50,334 nt of DNA from Aureimonas ureilytica. Lineage in GTDB: Bacteria; Pseudomonadota; Alphaproteobacteria; Rhizobiales; Rhizobiaceae. Positions 42,264 to 50,334 of this stretch are shown piece by piece. The notes beneath the pieces were generated by a model. It was not told where the DNA came from, made no database searches, and saw only the letters and a list, made by a program, of their open reading frames with translations. The stretch is from positions 1-50,334 of the forward strand of contig NZ_LDQA01000053.1 of the NCBI RefSeq assembly GCF_001475935.1. The letters run 5' to 3'. Numbering within the stretch: position 1 is the stretch's first letter; the number at the start of each line of letters is the position of its first letter. A program made the translations under genes and the position numbers.

Positions 42264-42935
42264 TCAAAGCTCCGGCACGATGAGGTCGAAGACGGGGCCG
42301 TCCTGATGAAGCTCCGCGCCCGTGAGAGCCTGAAGCTCGTCCAGCGACAGCGAGGGCAGCTTCTCGCGCAAGACGAAATGCCCATTCTCGATGTCGATCA
42401 CGGCAAGGCTGGTATAAATGCGCGTGACGCAAGCCACGCCCGTCAGCGGCAGCGAGCAGCGCTTGACCAGCTTGGGCTTGCCGTCCTTGGTGACATGCTC
42501 GGTGATGACGGCGACGCGCTTGGCTCCGTGCACCAGATCCATCGCCCCGCCCACCGCCGGTACGCCCTTCGGCCCGGTCGACCAATTGGCGAGATCGCCG
42601 GTCTCGGCGACTTCATAGGCACCGAGGATCGCGACATCCAGATGCCCGCCGCGCACCATGGCGAAGCTATCCGCATGGTGGAAGAAAGCCGTGCCGGGCT
42701 TGAGCGTGACGGCCTTCTTGCCGGCATTGATCAGGTCCCAGTCTTCCTCGCCGGCCGCTGGGGCTTCGCCGAAGCCCAGAATGCCGTTCTCGGTGTGGAA
42801 GATCGCCTCGCGGCCCGGCGGCTGGAACTTCGCGACCATTTCGGGAAAGCCGATGCCGAGATTGACATAGGCCCCGTCGGCAATGTCCTGCGCGGCGCGC
42901 CAAGCGATCTGGGTGGAGGTGAGTTTGGTGCTCAT
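42264..42935 (-). CDS. pcaJ: 3-oxoadipate CoA-transferase, subunit B
   Basis: Beta subunit of the transferase that activates 3-oxoadipate with CoA from succinyl-CoA. The 223-residue protein carries the catalytic glutamate in FHTENGILGFGEAP. The GGHLDVAILGAYEVAETGDLANW stretch is typical of the B subunit. Its start overlaps pcaI by ATGA. A generic acetoacetate transferase (ScoB) is similar, but the pca context decides. Confidence 0.94.
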   Translation of the reverse strand: MSTKLTSTQIAWRAAQDIADGAYVNLGIGFPEMVAKFQPPGREAIFHTENGILGFGEAPAAGEEDWDLINAGKKAVTLKPGTAFFHHADSFAMVRGGHLDVAILGAYEVAETGDLANWSTGPKGVPAVGGAMDLVHGAKRVAVITEHVTKDGKPKLVKRCSLPLTGVACVTRIYTSLAVIDIENGHFVLREKLPSLSLDELQALTGAELHQDGPVFDLIVPEL

Positions 42936-43666
42936 GCCACCTTCTCCGGGTAGACCGCGTTGGCGCGGTTCAGCTCTTCTTCCTGCGCGGGGTTGGCGAC
43001 CTCGACCAGCCCTTGCACGAAGATTCCGGGCGTCACCACGCTTTCGGGGTCGATCGCGCCGGGCTCGACGATCTCAGACACCTGAACGATCGTGACGCTC
43101 GCGGCCATCGCCATCAGCGGGTTGAAGTTGCGCGCCGCCTTGTTGAAGGTGAGGTTGCCGAGCCGGTCGCCCTTATGCGCCTTGATCAGCGCGACATCCG
43201 CCTTCAGCCAGTGCTCCCGCACGTAAGGCCGGCCGTCGAACTCCTCGACGGGTTTGCCCTTGGCCAGATCCGTGCCGTAGCTGGTCGGCGTATAGAAGGC
43301 GGGAATGCCCGCGCCGCCCGCCCGGATGCGCTCGGCGAGCGTGCCCTGCGGCACCAGCTCCAGCTCGATCTCGCCGGCGAGATACTTCTCCGTGAACACG
43401 CGCGGGTCGGCCGAGCGGGGGAAGGAGCAGATGAGCTTGGCGACCATGCCCTGCTCGATCAGGGCGGCGAGGCCGACATGGCCGTTGCCGGCATTGTTGT
43501 TGACCACCGTCAGGTTCTTAGGCGAACCCGTCGCCAGAAAACGGTCGATCAGCGCGTGGATCAGCTCGATCGGCGCGCCCGAGCCGCCGAAGCCGCCGAT
43601 CATGACGGTCGCGCCGTCCTCGATGCCGGAGACCGCCTCGCTGAGGCTGGAAAGGCTCTTGTCCAT
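42932..43666 (-). CDS. pcaI: 3-oxoadipate CoA-transferase, subunit A
   Basis: Alpha subunit of the CoA-transferase, 244 residues. GGFGGSGAPIELIHALID is the CoA-binding glycine-rich motif of the A subunit, and EKYLAGEIELELVPQGTLAERIRAGGAGIPAFYTPT is the typical central block. It starts 5 bp after pcaG ends and is coupled to pcaJ by overlap. Confidence 0.94.
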   Translation of the reverse strand: MDKSLSSLSEAVSGIEDGATVMIGGFGGSGAPIELIHALIDRFLATGSPKNLTVVNNNAGNGHVGLAALIEQGMVAKLICSFPRSADPRVFTEKYLAGEIELELVPQGTLAERIRAGGAGIPAFYTPTSYGTDLAKGKPVEEFDGRPYVREHWLKADVALIKAHKGDRLGNLTFNKAARNFNPLMAMAASVTIVQVSEIVEPGAIDPESVVTPGIFVQGLVEVANPAQEEELNRANAVYPEKVA

Positions 43667-43670
43667 GAGG

Positions 43671-44297
43671 TCACATATCCAGGAAGACGGTTTCGTTCTC
43701 GCCCTGAAGGCGGATGTCGAAGCGGAAGACGGGCAGGCCGTCCCTCTCCGTGCGCGGGGCGATCAGGGTCGCGCGCCGGGCCGGTTCGGGAATGCGGTTC
43801 AGAAGCGGATCGGCCGCGTTGGCCTCCACCTCGTCCCCGAAATAGAGCCGCGTGTGGAGGCCGAGATTGATGCCGCGCGCGACGATCCAGACTGTGACAT
43901 GCGGGGCCTGGAGCCGGCCATCGGGATAGGGCACGCGGCCCGGACGGATCGTCTCGAAGCGGAACGTGCCGTCCCCTTCCGACAAGGGCTGGCGCGCCCA
44001 GCCGGCAAAGGCGGGGTCGGCCTGGCCGCGCGTCTCCGCTGGCGAATTGTGGAAGCCTTGCGCATCCGCCTGCCAGATCTCCACGAGGGCGTCGCGCACC
44101 GGCGAGCCCGCGCCGTCCGTCACCTGGCCCTCCAGAATGACGCGCTCGCCCTTGGTGTCCGGCCCGACGATGACGAGGCCGAGATCGTCCTTCCAGACGC
44201 CCGTGATCTCCACCCAGTTCGGGTTGGTGCCGATATGGACATAGGGGCCGGCCGTTTGCGAAGGCGACTCCTTCAGATAGTCGAGGCGCTGGGCCAT
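43671..44297 (-). CDS. pcaG: Protocatechuate 3,4-dioxygenase, alpha subunit
   Basis: Alpha chain of the intradiol dioxygenase that opens protocatechuate to 3-carboxy-cis,cis-muconate. The 208 residues match PcaG and begin with the characteristic SPSQTAGPYVHIG. As expected for the alpha chain, the iron ligands are not conserved. The start at 44297 overlaps the pcaH stop by one base; a longer frame from 44462 is within pcaH. Confidence 0.94.
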   Translation of the reverse strand: MAQRLDYLKESPSQTAGPYVHIGTNPNWVEITGVWKDDLGLVIVGPDTKGERVILEGQVTDGAGSPVRDALVEIWQADAQGFHNSPAETRGQADPAFAGWARQPLSEGDGTFRFETIRPGRVPYPDGRLQAPHVTVWIVARGINLGLHTRLYFGDEVEANAADPLLNRIPEPARRATLIAPRTERDGLPVFRFDIRLQGENETVFLDM

Positions 44298-45019
44298 CAG
44301 TTCCCCTCCATCCGGTTCTCGAATAGGGTGGAGCGCCGGCCGCGCAGCACGATGTCGAACTTGTAGGCCAGACTGTCCATCGGGATCGTGGCGTTGCGGT
44401 CGAGCGCGGCGACGAGCTGTTCGATCGCGGCCCGGTCGGGGATCGTCTTGACGATCGGGCATTGCCAGATCATCGGGTCGCCCTCGAAATACATCTGCGT
44501 GATCAGGCGCTGCGCGAAGGCGTGGCCGAACACCGAGAAATGGATATGGGCCGGCCGCCAGTCGTTGACGCCGTTCGGCCAGGGGTAGGCGCCGGGCTTC
44601 ACCGTGCGGAAGGAATAGCGCCCCTCGCCATCCGTGATCGCGCGCCCGCAGCCGCCGAAATTCGGATCGATCGCGGCGAGATAGCTTTCCTTCTTGTGGC
44701 GATAGCGCCCGCCCGCATTGGCCTGCCAGAACTCCACCAGCGCGCCGGGCACGGGGCGGGCGTTCTCGTCGAGCACGCGGCCATAGACCACGATGCGCTG
44801 GCCGATGGCCTCGCCGCCGTCGCGGCTGAAATTGCGGATCAGGTCGTTGTCGAGCGGGCCGATCAGATCGTGCCCGAAGACCGGCCCGGTTTCCTCCGAA
44901 TGCGTCGTCGGCAGGGAGAGAGGCGCGTTGCGGGGGCTGCGCAGGATCGAGGTCTTGTAGCCCGGCGTCAGGGCGGGCGGATGCCAGTCCCGGTCGCGCT
45001 GAAAATAGGAACCGCTCAT
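44297..45019 (-). CDS. pcaH: Protocatechuate 3,4-dioxygenase, beta subunit
   Basis: Iron-carrying beta chain of protocatechuate 3,4-dioxygenase, 240 residues. The Fe(III) ligands are Tyr106 ([10 protein letters not shown]), Tyr145 (PGAYPWPNG), His158 and His160 ([11 protein letters not shown]). The N-terminal block [22 protein letters not shown] is typical of PcaH. Its start overlaps the pcaDC stop by ATGA, so the pathway's first enzyme is coupled to the fused lactonase/decarboxylase. Confidence 0.95.
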   Translation of the reverse strand: MSGSYFQRDRDWHPPALTPGYKTSILRSPRNAPLSLPTTHSEETGPVFGHDLIGPLDNDLIRNFSRDGGEAIGQRIVVYGRVLDENARPVPGALVEFWQANAGGRYRHKKESYLAAIDPNFGGCGRAITDGEGRYSFRTVKPGAYPWPNGVNDWRPAHIHFSVFGHAFAQRLITQMYFEGDPMIWQCPIVKTIPDRAAIEQLVAALDRNATIPMDSLAYKFDIVLRGRRSTLFENRMEGN

Positions 45020-46206
45020 CGTGCCGCGCCCTCCCGCTCGGTCCATGTCATCTCGGTGAATGTCGTCTTGGCGATCTTGATCGCGTGATTGGCCGCCGGC
45101 ACGCCGGCATAGACGGCGACATGCAGGAGCGCCTCGGCCACATCCTCCGGGCTCGCGCCCGTGTTGGCGGTGGCGCGCACATGCATGGCGACCTCGTCAT
45201 CCTGCCCCAGCGCGGCCAGAAGCGCGATGGTGACGATGGAGCGCTCGCGCCGCGTGAAATGGCTGCGCGCCCAGACCGAGCCCCAAGCCCCTTCCGTGAT
45301 GAAACGCTGGAAGGGCGCGTCGAAGGGCGTGATGGCGGCCGTCGCGCGGTTCACATGCGCCTCGCCCAAGACGGCGCGGCGCACGCTCATGCCCGCCTCG
45401 AAGCGGCTCGTCTCCGTGTCCTCGCTCGTCCCGACATGGCCGGCGACGAGGGCCGCAAGGTCCTCGGCGCGCTCCAGACAGGGCAGATGCCCTGTGCCGG
45501 GGATCACCTCGAAACGCGCGCCGGGAATGCGCTCGGCCGTGGCGCGCACGAGGTCGGGCGTCGTGGCGCGGTCGCCCTCTCCCGCCAGCGCCAAGGTCGG
45601 CGCGCGGATGGTGGCGACGAGATCGGTGTAATCGGCCTCGCGCAGCGCCTCGCAGGCCCCGACATAGCCCTCCGCCGGCGTCGCCTCGAACATGCGCCGC
45701 CACGCCGCGAAGCGGGCCGGCTGCGCGGCGGGAAAACCCTCCGACACCCAGCCGCGCAGGACGGTTTCGGAAATGGACTTGAGCCCCTCGCCCCGCACCG
45801 CGGCGATGCGCGCGTTCCACGAGTCCACCGAGCCGATGCGCGCTGCCGTATCCAGAAGCACGAGCCGCTCGACGCGCTCGGGATGGTGGATGGCAAGGTG
45901 CTGCGCGATCAGACCGCCGATCGACAGGCCGACGAGCGAAACGCGGCTCCAGCCGAGCGCGTTCAGAAGCGCGGTCACGTCACCCGCCAGGAGCGGGATG
46001 GTGATGGGCTCGGCCCCGGTCTCGGACAGGCCGTGGCCGCGCTGGTCGAAGGTCAGGATTTGAAACCGTGAGGCAAGCCGCGCGACCGTCTCGCCCCAGA
46101 TGCGGCGATCCGACCCCAGCGAGTTCAAGAACACCAGGCGCGGCGCGCCCGCGCGCCCTTCGACCTCGGCATGGATCGCGATGCCATTGGCGGTGATGAA
46201 GGCCAT
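45016..46206 (-). CDS. pcaL: Fused 3-oxoadipate enol-lactonase and 4-carboxymuconolactone decarboxylase
   Basis: One 396-residue protein combines two consecutive steps. The alpha/beta-hydrolase half (1-255) is the PcaD enol-lactonase with nucleophile Ser95 (VGLSIGGL), Asp212 and His240 (GTGHLPCLE). The C-terminal half (about 268-390) is PcaC, with [14 protein letters not shown], the [14 protein letters not shown] block, HVRATANTG and [12 protein letters not shown]. The decarboxylase half acts first in the pathway. A GGGGAGGAC site precedes the ATG. It is the first gene of the pca operon, 77 bp from a PcaQ-like box. Such fusions are known in actinobacteria and some alphaproteobacteria. Confidence 0.94.
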   Translation of the reverse strand: MAFITANGIAIHAEVEGRAGAPRLVFLNSLGSDRRIWGETVARLASRFQILTFDQRGHGLSETGAEPITIPLLAGDVTALLNALGWSRVSLVGLSIGGLIAQHLAIHHPERVERLVLLDTAARIGSVDSWNARIAAVRGEGLKSISETVLRGWVSEGFPAAQPARFAAWRRMFEATPAEGYVGACEALREADYTDLVATIRAPTLALAGEGDRATTPDLVRATAERIPGARFEVIPGTGHLPCLERAEDLAALVAGHVGTSEDTETSRFEAGMSVRRAVLGEAHVNRATAAITPFDAPFQRFITEGAWGSVWARSHFTRRERSIVTIALLAALGQDDEVAMHVRATANTGASPEDVAEALLHVAVYAGVPAANHAIKIAKTTFTEMTWTEREGAAR

Positions 46207-46282
46207 CTGTGTCCTCCCCAGACATGACGTGAGAGCTAGGCCGCTTGATCCCTTATGTAAAATGATGATTGGTGCCACAGCG

Positions 46283-46298
46283 ATAACTTAGAGGTTAT
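46283..46298. promoter_or_regulatory. PcaQ-like operator between pcaL and pcaQ
   Basis: ATAACTTAGAGGTTAT consists of perfect 5-bp arms ATAAC/GTTAT and matches the PcaQ consensus ATAACC-N4-GGTTAA of Sinorhizobium at 10 of 12 defined positions. It lies 77 bp upstream of the pcaL start. On the other side it covers the first ATG (46297) and the GAGG ribosome site of the divergent pcaQ gene. Confidence 0.7.
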
Positions 46299-46302
46299 GC
46301 CG

Positions 46303-47226
46303 ATGTCCCTCTCCGCCGTTCGCCTGCGACATCTCCGAACCTTCGTCACGGTTGCGCGGCAGGGCGGCGTGATGCGCGCGGCGGCCGAACTTTCGGTGAC
46401 GCAGCCCGCCGTGTCCAAGACGATCAAGGAGCTGGAGGCGATCCTGGGCGTCGATCTCCTGTCGCGCTCGCGCGGCGGGGCGTTTCTGTCGCCCTATGGC
46501 GAACTCTTCCTGCGCCACGCGGAGGCCAGCCTCGCGGCGCTGCGGCGGGGCGTCGAGGAGGTGGAGGGCGCGGCCTCGCCCAGCGCCCTGCCCGTGCGCG
46601 TCGGCGCGCTGCCGACCGTTTCTGCCCGCCTCCTGCCCGAGGCGATCCGGCGCTACATGACCCATTCGCTCGGCGCGGTGCCGCGCATCGTCACGGGGCC
46701 GAACGACTATCTCGCCGGCCAGCTGCGCGAGGGCGGGCTCGACATCGTGATCGGGCGCATGGGCGAGCCCGAAGCGATGACCGGCTTCGTCTTCGAGCAT
46801 CTCTATTCCGAGCCGATCGTCTTCGTGGTGCGCGCCGGCCACCCGCTGGCGGACAAGCCGTTCGAACCCGGCGATCTCGCGGCCTATGAATGCCTCCTGC
46901 CCCCGCCCGGCTCGGTGATCCACCCGGTGCTCGACCGGCTCTTCACCGCCGCCAACCTGCCCGCGCCGCCGCGCGTAATCGAAACCGTATCGCTCGCCTT
47001 CTCGCGCACCTATGTCCAGACGAGCGATGCGATCTGGGCGATTTCGGAAGGCGTCGTTCTGGACGATCTCACCGCCGGCACCCTCAAGCGCCTTGCGCTC
47101 GGCACGCGGGAAACGCAGGGGCCGGTCGGCATCACGCTGCGCGCCGGCATCGCCCCCTCGCCCTCCGCCGCGATCCTTCTGGAAGAGCTGCGCGCGGTGG
47201 CCGCGACGATCCGGGGCGAAAGCTAA
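46303..47226 (+). CDS. pcaQ: LysR family activator of the pca operon
   Basis: A 307-residue LysR protein. The helix-turn-helix is LRHLRTFVTVARQGGVMRAAAELSVTQPAVSKTIKELEAILG (about 8-50). The central PVRVGALPTVSARLLPEAI and C-terminal TYVQTSDAIWAISEGVV blocks are those of PcaQ-type regulators. Of two in-frame ATGs, 46303 is preferred because GAGG (46291-46294) is 8 bp upstream; from 46297 the spacing would be only 2 bp. It is divergent from pcaL and shares the operator, as in rhizobia, where carboxymuconolactone is the inducer. GbpR-type sugar regulators are relatives, but the context supports PcaQ. Confidence 0.9.
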   Translation: MSLSAVRLRHLRTFVTVARQGGVMRAAAELSVTQPAVSKTIKELEAILGVDLLSRSRGGAFLSPYGELFLRHAEASLAALRRGVEEVEGAASPSALPVRVGALPTVSARLLPEAIRRYMTHSLGAVPRIVTGPNDYLAGQLREGGLDIVIGRMGEPEAMTGFVFEHLYSEPIVFVVRAGHPLADKPFEPGDLAAYECLLPPPGSVIHPVLDRLFTAANLPAPPRVIETVSLAFSRTYVQTSDAIWAISEGVVLDDLTAGTLKRLALGTRETQGPVGITLRAGIAPSPSAAILLEELRAVAATIRGES

Positions 47227-47248
47227 ACAGCAATTCCTTCGTCGGCTC

Positions 47249-47276
47249 TTGACACGAACGTACCAGTTCGTACAAA
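47249..47276 (+). promoter_or_regulatory. Sigma-70-like promoter overlapping motif copy 2
   Basis: TTGACA (47249-47254) and TACAAA (47271-47276) are spaced by 16 bp, upstream of the dehydrogenase start at 47332. The region between them holds the inverted repeat ACGAAC-GTACCA-GTTCGT (47254-47271), so a protein binding there would block the promoter. Confidence 0.55.
47256..47274. promoter_or_regulatory. Conserved 19-bp motif, copy 2
   Basis: GAACGTACCAGTTCGTACA matches the motif at 30239-30257 at 16 of 19 positions and overlaps the promoter spacer and -10 element at 47249-47276. This suggests a common repressor for the dioxygenase/GntR region and the quinate/shikimate dehydrogenase-transporter pair. 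Confidence 0.5.
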
Positions 47277-47331
47277 TTTTGCGCCATGCCCGTGGGAGCG
47301 TGGCTTTTTTCGAGACATTTGGGAGGCGCGG

Positions 47332-48243
47332 ATGGCTCTGCTGGTGCAGGAGCGGTCACACGCGAACACGCAGGACGCCGGGCCAGAGCGCGGGCGTTCG
47401 GTTCTGGCCGGCCTGATCGGCGCGGGCATTCAGCGCTCGCTCACCCCGGCCATGCATGAGCGCGAGGGCGATGCGCAAGGGTTGCGCGTTCTTTATCAGA
47501 AGATCGACCTGACGCCGCTCGGCCTCGGCGTCGAGGCGCTGCCCGAGCTTCTGACGGCGGCCGAGCGCATGGGCTTTGCCGGGCTCAACATCACCTATCC
47601 CGCCAAGCAGGCGGTAATTCCGCATCTCGACGAATTGTCGGACGACGCGCGCGCGCTCGGCGCGGTGAACACGGTGGTGCTGCGGGAAGGCCGTCGCATC
47701 GGCCACAACACCGACTGGTGGGGCTTTGCCGAAGGCTTCCGGCGCGGCCTGCCCGGCGCGCAGATGACGCGCGTGGTGCAGCTCGGCGCGGGCGGCGCGG
47801 GCGCGGCGGTGGCCCACGCGCTGCTGACGCTGGGCACGGCCGAGCTGATCCTCTCCGATGTGGAGCCCAGCCGCGCGCAAGACCTCGCCGCTTCGCTCTG
47901 CGAGCGCTTCGGCGCGGGACGGGCGCGGGCGGCCGGTGATCTCCAGGCCGATCTCGCCAGCGCCACCGGCCTCACCCATTGCACGCCCACCGGCATGGAC
48001 AAGCTGCCGGGCCTGCCGCTGCCCGCCGAGTGGCTGCAGTCCGGCCTCTGGGTCGCGGAAATCGTCTATTTCCCGCTCGAAACCGAGCTTCTGCGCAGGG
48101 CGCGCGCGCTCGGCTGCCGCACGCTCGACGGCGGCGGCATGGCGGTGTTCCAGGCCGTGGAAGCCTTCCGGCTCTTCACCGGCCTTGACCCCGACGCCGA
48201 GCGGATGCGCCGCCACTTCACCGAGATGACCAGCGCCAGCTGA
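47332..48243 (+). CDS. Quinate/shikimate dehydrogenase (AroE superfamily), second copy
   Basis: Oxidises quinate and/or shikimate at C3, 303 residues. The pocket residues are Ser36 and Thr38 (IQRSLTPAMHEREG), Lys92 (NITYPAKQ), Asn113 and Asp128 (GHNTDWWGF). Ser-x-Thr instead of Ser-x-Ser is the pattern of the Corynebacterium glutamicum quinate/shikimate dehydrogenase. Asp176 (ILSDVEPSR) after the GAGGAG loop indicates NAD. The first 25 residues are a non-conserved extension; the ATG at 47332 has GGGAGG upstream. It precedes the MHS transporter by 75 bp and probably forms a two-gene operon with it. Confidence 0.89.
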   Translation: MALLVQERSHANTQDAGPERGRSVLAGLIGAGIQRSLTPAMHEREGDAQGLRVLYQKIDLTPLGLGVEALPELLTAAERMGFAGLNITYPAKQAVIPHLDELSDDARALGAVNTVVLREGRRIGHNTDWWGFAEGFRRGLPGAQMTRVVQLGAGGAGAAVAHALLTLGTAELILSDVEPSRAQDLAASLCERFGAGRARAAGDLQADLASATGLTHCTPTGMDKLPGLPLPAEWLQSGLWVAEIVYFPLETELLRRARALGCRTLDGGGMAVFQAVEAFRLFTGLDPDAERMRRHFTEMTSAS

Positions 48244-48318
48244 CATCACGCCCCGCGCCCCGTCAGGCTGGGAGAGCCACGGGCCGGGTCCGACACACCA
48301 CCGAGAGGAGGAACAACC

Positions 48319-49668
48319 ATGATATCTGAGGCAAGCTCGGTGCGATCAAGCTCCGCGCGATCGGCCACGGCCGAGGCACATCCGCACGAGATGCAGGCCC
48401 CCCGCAAGGCGGCGCTCGCAAGCTGGATCGGCAGCGCCGTCGAATACTACGACTTCTTCATCTACGGCGCGGCCGCGTCCTTGATTTTTCCCAAGCTCTT
48501 CTTCTCGTCGGAGAACCCGCAGGCGGCGCTGATGCTGTCCTTTGCGACCTTCGGCGTCGCCTATATCACGCGCCCGATCGGCGCGGTGGTGCTCGGCCAT
48601 GTCGGCGACAAGTTCGGCCGCAAGAAGGTTCTGACCTTCACGCTTCTCCTCATGGGCTTCTCGACCTTCATCATCGGCTGCCTGCCGACCTACGCGCAGG
48701 CCGGCATCTGGGCTCCGGCCATGCTGGTCGTGGCACGCCTGCTTCAAGGCATCTCGGCCGCCGGCGAGCAGGCGGGCGCCAATTCCATGACGCTGGAACA
48801 CGCGCCGGCGCATCGGCGCGCCTTCTTCTCCAGCTTCACCCTGTCGGGCACGCAGGCCGGGCTGATCCTCGCCAATCTCGTGTTCCTGCCGATCACCGCC
48901 CTGCCTGAGGACCAGCTTCTCTCCTGGGGCTGGCGCGTCCCGTTCTTTCTGAGCGCCCTCGTGGTCGCGGTCGGCTTCTGGGTTCGCCGCACCCTGCCCG
49001 AAACCCCGGCCTTCGAGAGCGAGGAGAACAAGACGGAGCGCGCGCCCGTCGTCACACTGTTCCGCGAGCAATGGCGCGATGTCCTGCGCGTCGTCTTCGC
49101 CGCGCTCGTTTCGGTGGTCAGCACGATCGGCGCGAACTACGTTCTGGCCTATGCCGTGCGCGAGGCGAAGATTCCGCAGGCGACCACGCTGCTCGTCCTG
49201 ATCTCGGCCAATCTCGTGGCGCTCGCCGCCATTCCACTCTGGGCCATCCTGGCCGACCGGATCGGCCGCCGCCCCGTTTTCATTTTCGGCGCGCTCGGCT
49301 CGGCCGCCACCGTCTGGCCGATGTTCTGGGCGGTCTCCTCGGGCGATGTCACCTTGATGTTCGTCTTCGGCATCCTGCTTCTGGGCGTCGTCTATTCGGC
49401 GGCCAACGGCGTCTGGCCTTCGCTCTATGGCGAGATGTTCGACACGCGGGTGCGCCTGTCGGGCATGGCGATCGGCACGCAGATCGGCTTCGCGCTCGGC
49501 GGCTTCGCCCCGACCATCGCCGCCGCCATCCAGGGCACGGGGCCGACCGGCTGGCATCCCGTGGCCATCTTCGTCACCATCACCTCGGTGATCGCGGCGA
49601 TCTCGGCCTTCACGGCGCGCGAAACCTATCGCACCCCGCTGCACCTTCTCGGCCCCCGCGCCCGCTGA
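48319..49668 (+). CDS. MFS transporter, metabolite:H+ symporter (MHS) family, probable shikimate/quinate permease
   Basis: Inner-membrane symporter of 449 residues with twelve predicted membrane segments. MHS landmarks are SWIGSAVEYYDFFIYG in segment 1, the loop GHVGDKFGRKK between segments 2 and 3 and its repeat LADRIGRRPV in the second half. E. coli ShiA (shikimate) and several carboxylate carriers belong here. It follows the quinate/shikimate dehydrogenase gene in the same direction with an AGAGGAGG ribosome site. Shikimate or quinate is the likely cargo, inferred from context. Confidence 0.88.
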   Translation: MISEASSVRSSSARSATAEAHPHEMQAPRKAALASWIGSAVEYYDFFIYGAAASLIFPKLFFSSENPQAALMLSFATFGVAYITRPIGAVVLGHVGDKFGRKKVLTFTLLLMGFSTFIIGCLPTYAQAGIWAPAMLVVARLLQGISAAGEQAGANSMTLEHAPAHRRAFFSSFTLSGTQAGLILANLVFLPITALPEDQLLSWGWRVPFFLSALVVAVGFWVRRTLPETPAFESEENKTERAPVVTLFREQWRDVLRVVFAALVSVVSTIGANYVLAYAVREAKIPQATTLLVLISANLVALAAIPLWAILADRIGRRPVFIFGALGSAATVWPMFWAVSSGDVTLMFVFGILLLGVVYSAANGVWPSLYGEMFDTRVRLSGMAIGTQIGFALGGFAPTIAAAIQGTGPTGWHPVAIFVTITSVIAAISAFTARETYRTPLHLLGPRAR

Positions 49669-49977
49669 GACGATCTCATGACAACACGCGTCCGCTGGTA
49701 ATGGCGGGCGCGCGAGGCTGTGGCGAGCCGGCCGTCACGCGCCCTCGCCTCCCGAAGCTCCGGCCAGCCCTCGCCACTCTCTTCGCCCCATGACGCATTC
49801 ATCGCCTTTCCATGGCGGGTCCGTGCTGTCTCCCGGCGCAAACCGGGGTCACAGTCGCGCATCGATCCGCCCTCCGCTGAAGGGCGGTGGATCGAGCGCC
49901 CGGCCCGATCGTGCCGGAATGGGTTCACAGGGGCACGGCGCGTCTGCGCGGCCGCGTTCCGAATGGGAGAAAAAGCG
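49669..49977. other. Intergenic region between the MHS transporter and the VOC gene
   Basis: No gene is supported in this 309-bp gap. The open frames crossing it on both strands have arginine- and proline-rich products with no family resemblance. An imperfect hairpin at about 49863-49894 (CGATCC...GGATCG with GCCCT/AGGGC) has no T tract. A ribosome-like GGGAGAAAAAGCG leads to the VOC gene at 49978. Confidence 0.45.
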
Positions 49978-50334
49978 ATGGCCGTGATTTCTGGAAACGA
50001 CGTCTTTTCGCATGTGATGATCGGCGCAACCGATGTCGCGACCTCGGCCGCGTTCTACGACGCCGCGCTGGGCGCGCTCGGCGTCAACAATCTCGGACCC
50101 TTCGGCAACGGCTGGGTGCTCTATGGCCGGGACAAGCCGGCCTTCATCGTCGCCAAGCCCGGCAATGGCAGTGCCCCCACCAGCAACGGCGTGACGATCG
50201 GCTTCGCGGCCAAGACCACGGCCGAGGTGGACGCGTTCCACAGCGCCGGGCTGGGCGCGGGCGGCACGGACGAAGGCGCGCCCGGTCCGCGCGGCCATCT
50301 TCCGGGCGCCTATGCCGCCTATCTGCGCGATCCC
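49978..50334 (+). CDS. VOC (glyoxalase/bleomycin resistance) family protein, truncated by the window end
   Basis: The first 119 residues of a vicinal-oxygen-chelate protein, which continues beyond the window. FSHVMIGATDVATSAAFYDAALGALG is the start of the first beta-alpha-beta unit with a putative metal His12. VTIGFAAKTTAEVDAFH and YAAYLRDP fit the second unit, leaving only a few residues missing in a typical protein of about 125-130. Members include lyases, dioxygenases and resistance proteins. The role here is unknown. Confidence 0.82.
   Translation, partial: MAVISGNDVFSHVMIGATDVATSAAFYDAALGALGVNNLGPFGNGWVLYGRDKPAFIVAKPGNGSAPTSNGVTIGFAAKTTAEVDAFHSAGLGAGGTDEGAPGPRGHLPGAYAAYLRDP

Noticed and set aside
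49626-49928. Minus-strand 100-codon frame upstream of the VOC gene
   Set aside because: The product is Arg-rich without conserved features, overlaps the 3' end of the MHS transporter gene and has no ribosome site.

Overview
This 50.3 kb window is GC-rich chromosomal DNA from an alphaproteobacterium. A member of the Hyphomicrobiales such as an Aurantimonadaceae relative would fit, but the genus is a guess. The reasons are the strong GC bias at third codon positions (which creates long antisense shadow ORFs), a PccR/ScfR-type regulator beside the propionyl-CoA genes, a fused pcaDC gene next to a PcaQ-type LysR gene, and a 48-residue DUF1127 protein. No rRNA, tRNA, CRISPR array or phage genes were seen. 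One small MITE-like element is present.

Region 1 (1-5122): the branched-chain 2-oxoacid dehydrogenase operon (E1 alpha, E1 beta, and E2 cut by the window edge), with a divergent Lrp/AsnC regulator and a convergent aldehyde dehydrogenase. Region 2 (5277-16340): a LysR regulator, an SDR dehydrogenase, an isopropylmalate dehydrogenase-like enzyme, a second LysR, then a complete dipeptide/oligopeptide-type ABC transporter (binding protein, two permeases, two ATPases) ending in an amidase gene. Region 3 (16414-24069): the propionyl-CoA assimilation unit, with a PccR-like regulator divergent from pccB, methylmalonyl-CoA epimerase, methylmalonyl-CoA mutase and pccA. Region 1 makes propionyl-CoA from valine and isoleucine, and region 3 takes it to succinyl-CoA. 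A gene-poor stretch with a DUF1127 gene follows.

Region 4 (25051-50334) is an aromatic and hydroaromatic catabolic island. It holds a catabolic type II dehydroquinate dehydratase, two quinate/shikimate dehydrogenase paralogues, a QuiC-type 3-dehydroshikimate dehydratase and the whole protocatechuate branch of the beta-ketoadipate pathway (pcaDC, H, G, I, J, F, B with pcaQ). It also has an MHS-family transporter, an amino-acid-type ABC transporter, and an orphan binding protein paralogous to that transporter's. Quinate or shikimate would run through 3-dehydroshikimate and protocatechuate to succinyl-CoA and acetyl-CoA.

Inside the island is an unusual operon at 30429-33725. An intradiol ring-cleavage dioxygenase is followed by HpaH- and HpaI-type enzymes, which normally serve extradiol homoprotocatechuate breakdown. 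The last gene encodes a periplasmic-binding-protein fold without a signal peptide. A 161-bp palindromic MITE-like element sits exactly on the stop codon of the dioxygenase. A near-identical 19-bp motif occurs upstream of this operon and upstream of the second quinate/shikimate dehydrogenase. These are the best candidates for something undescribed.
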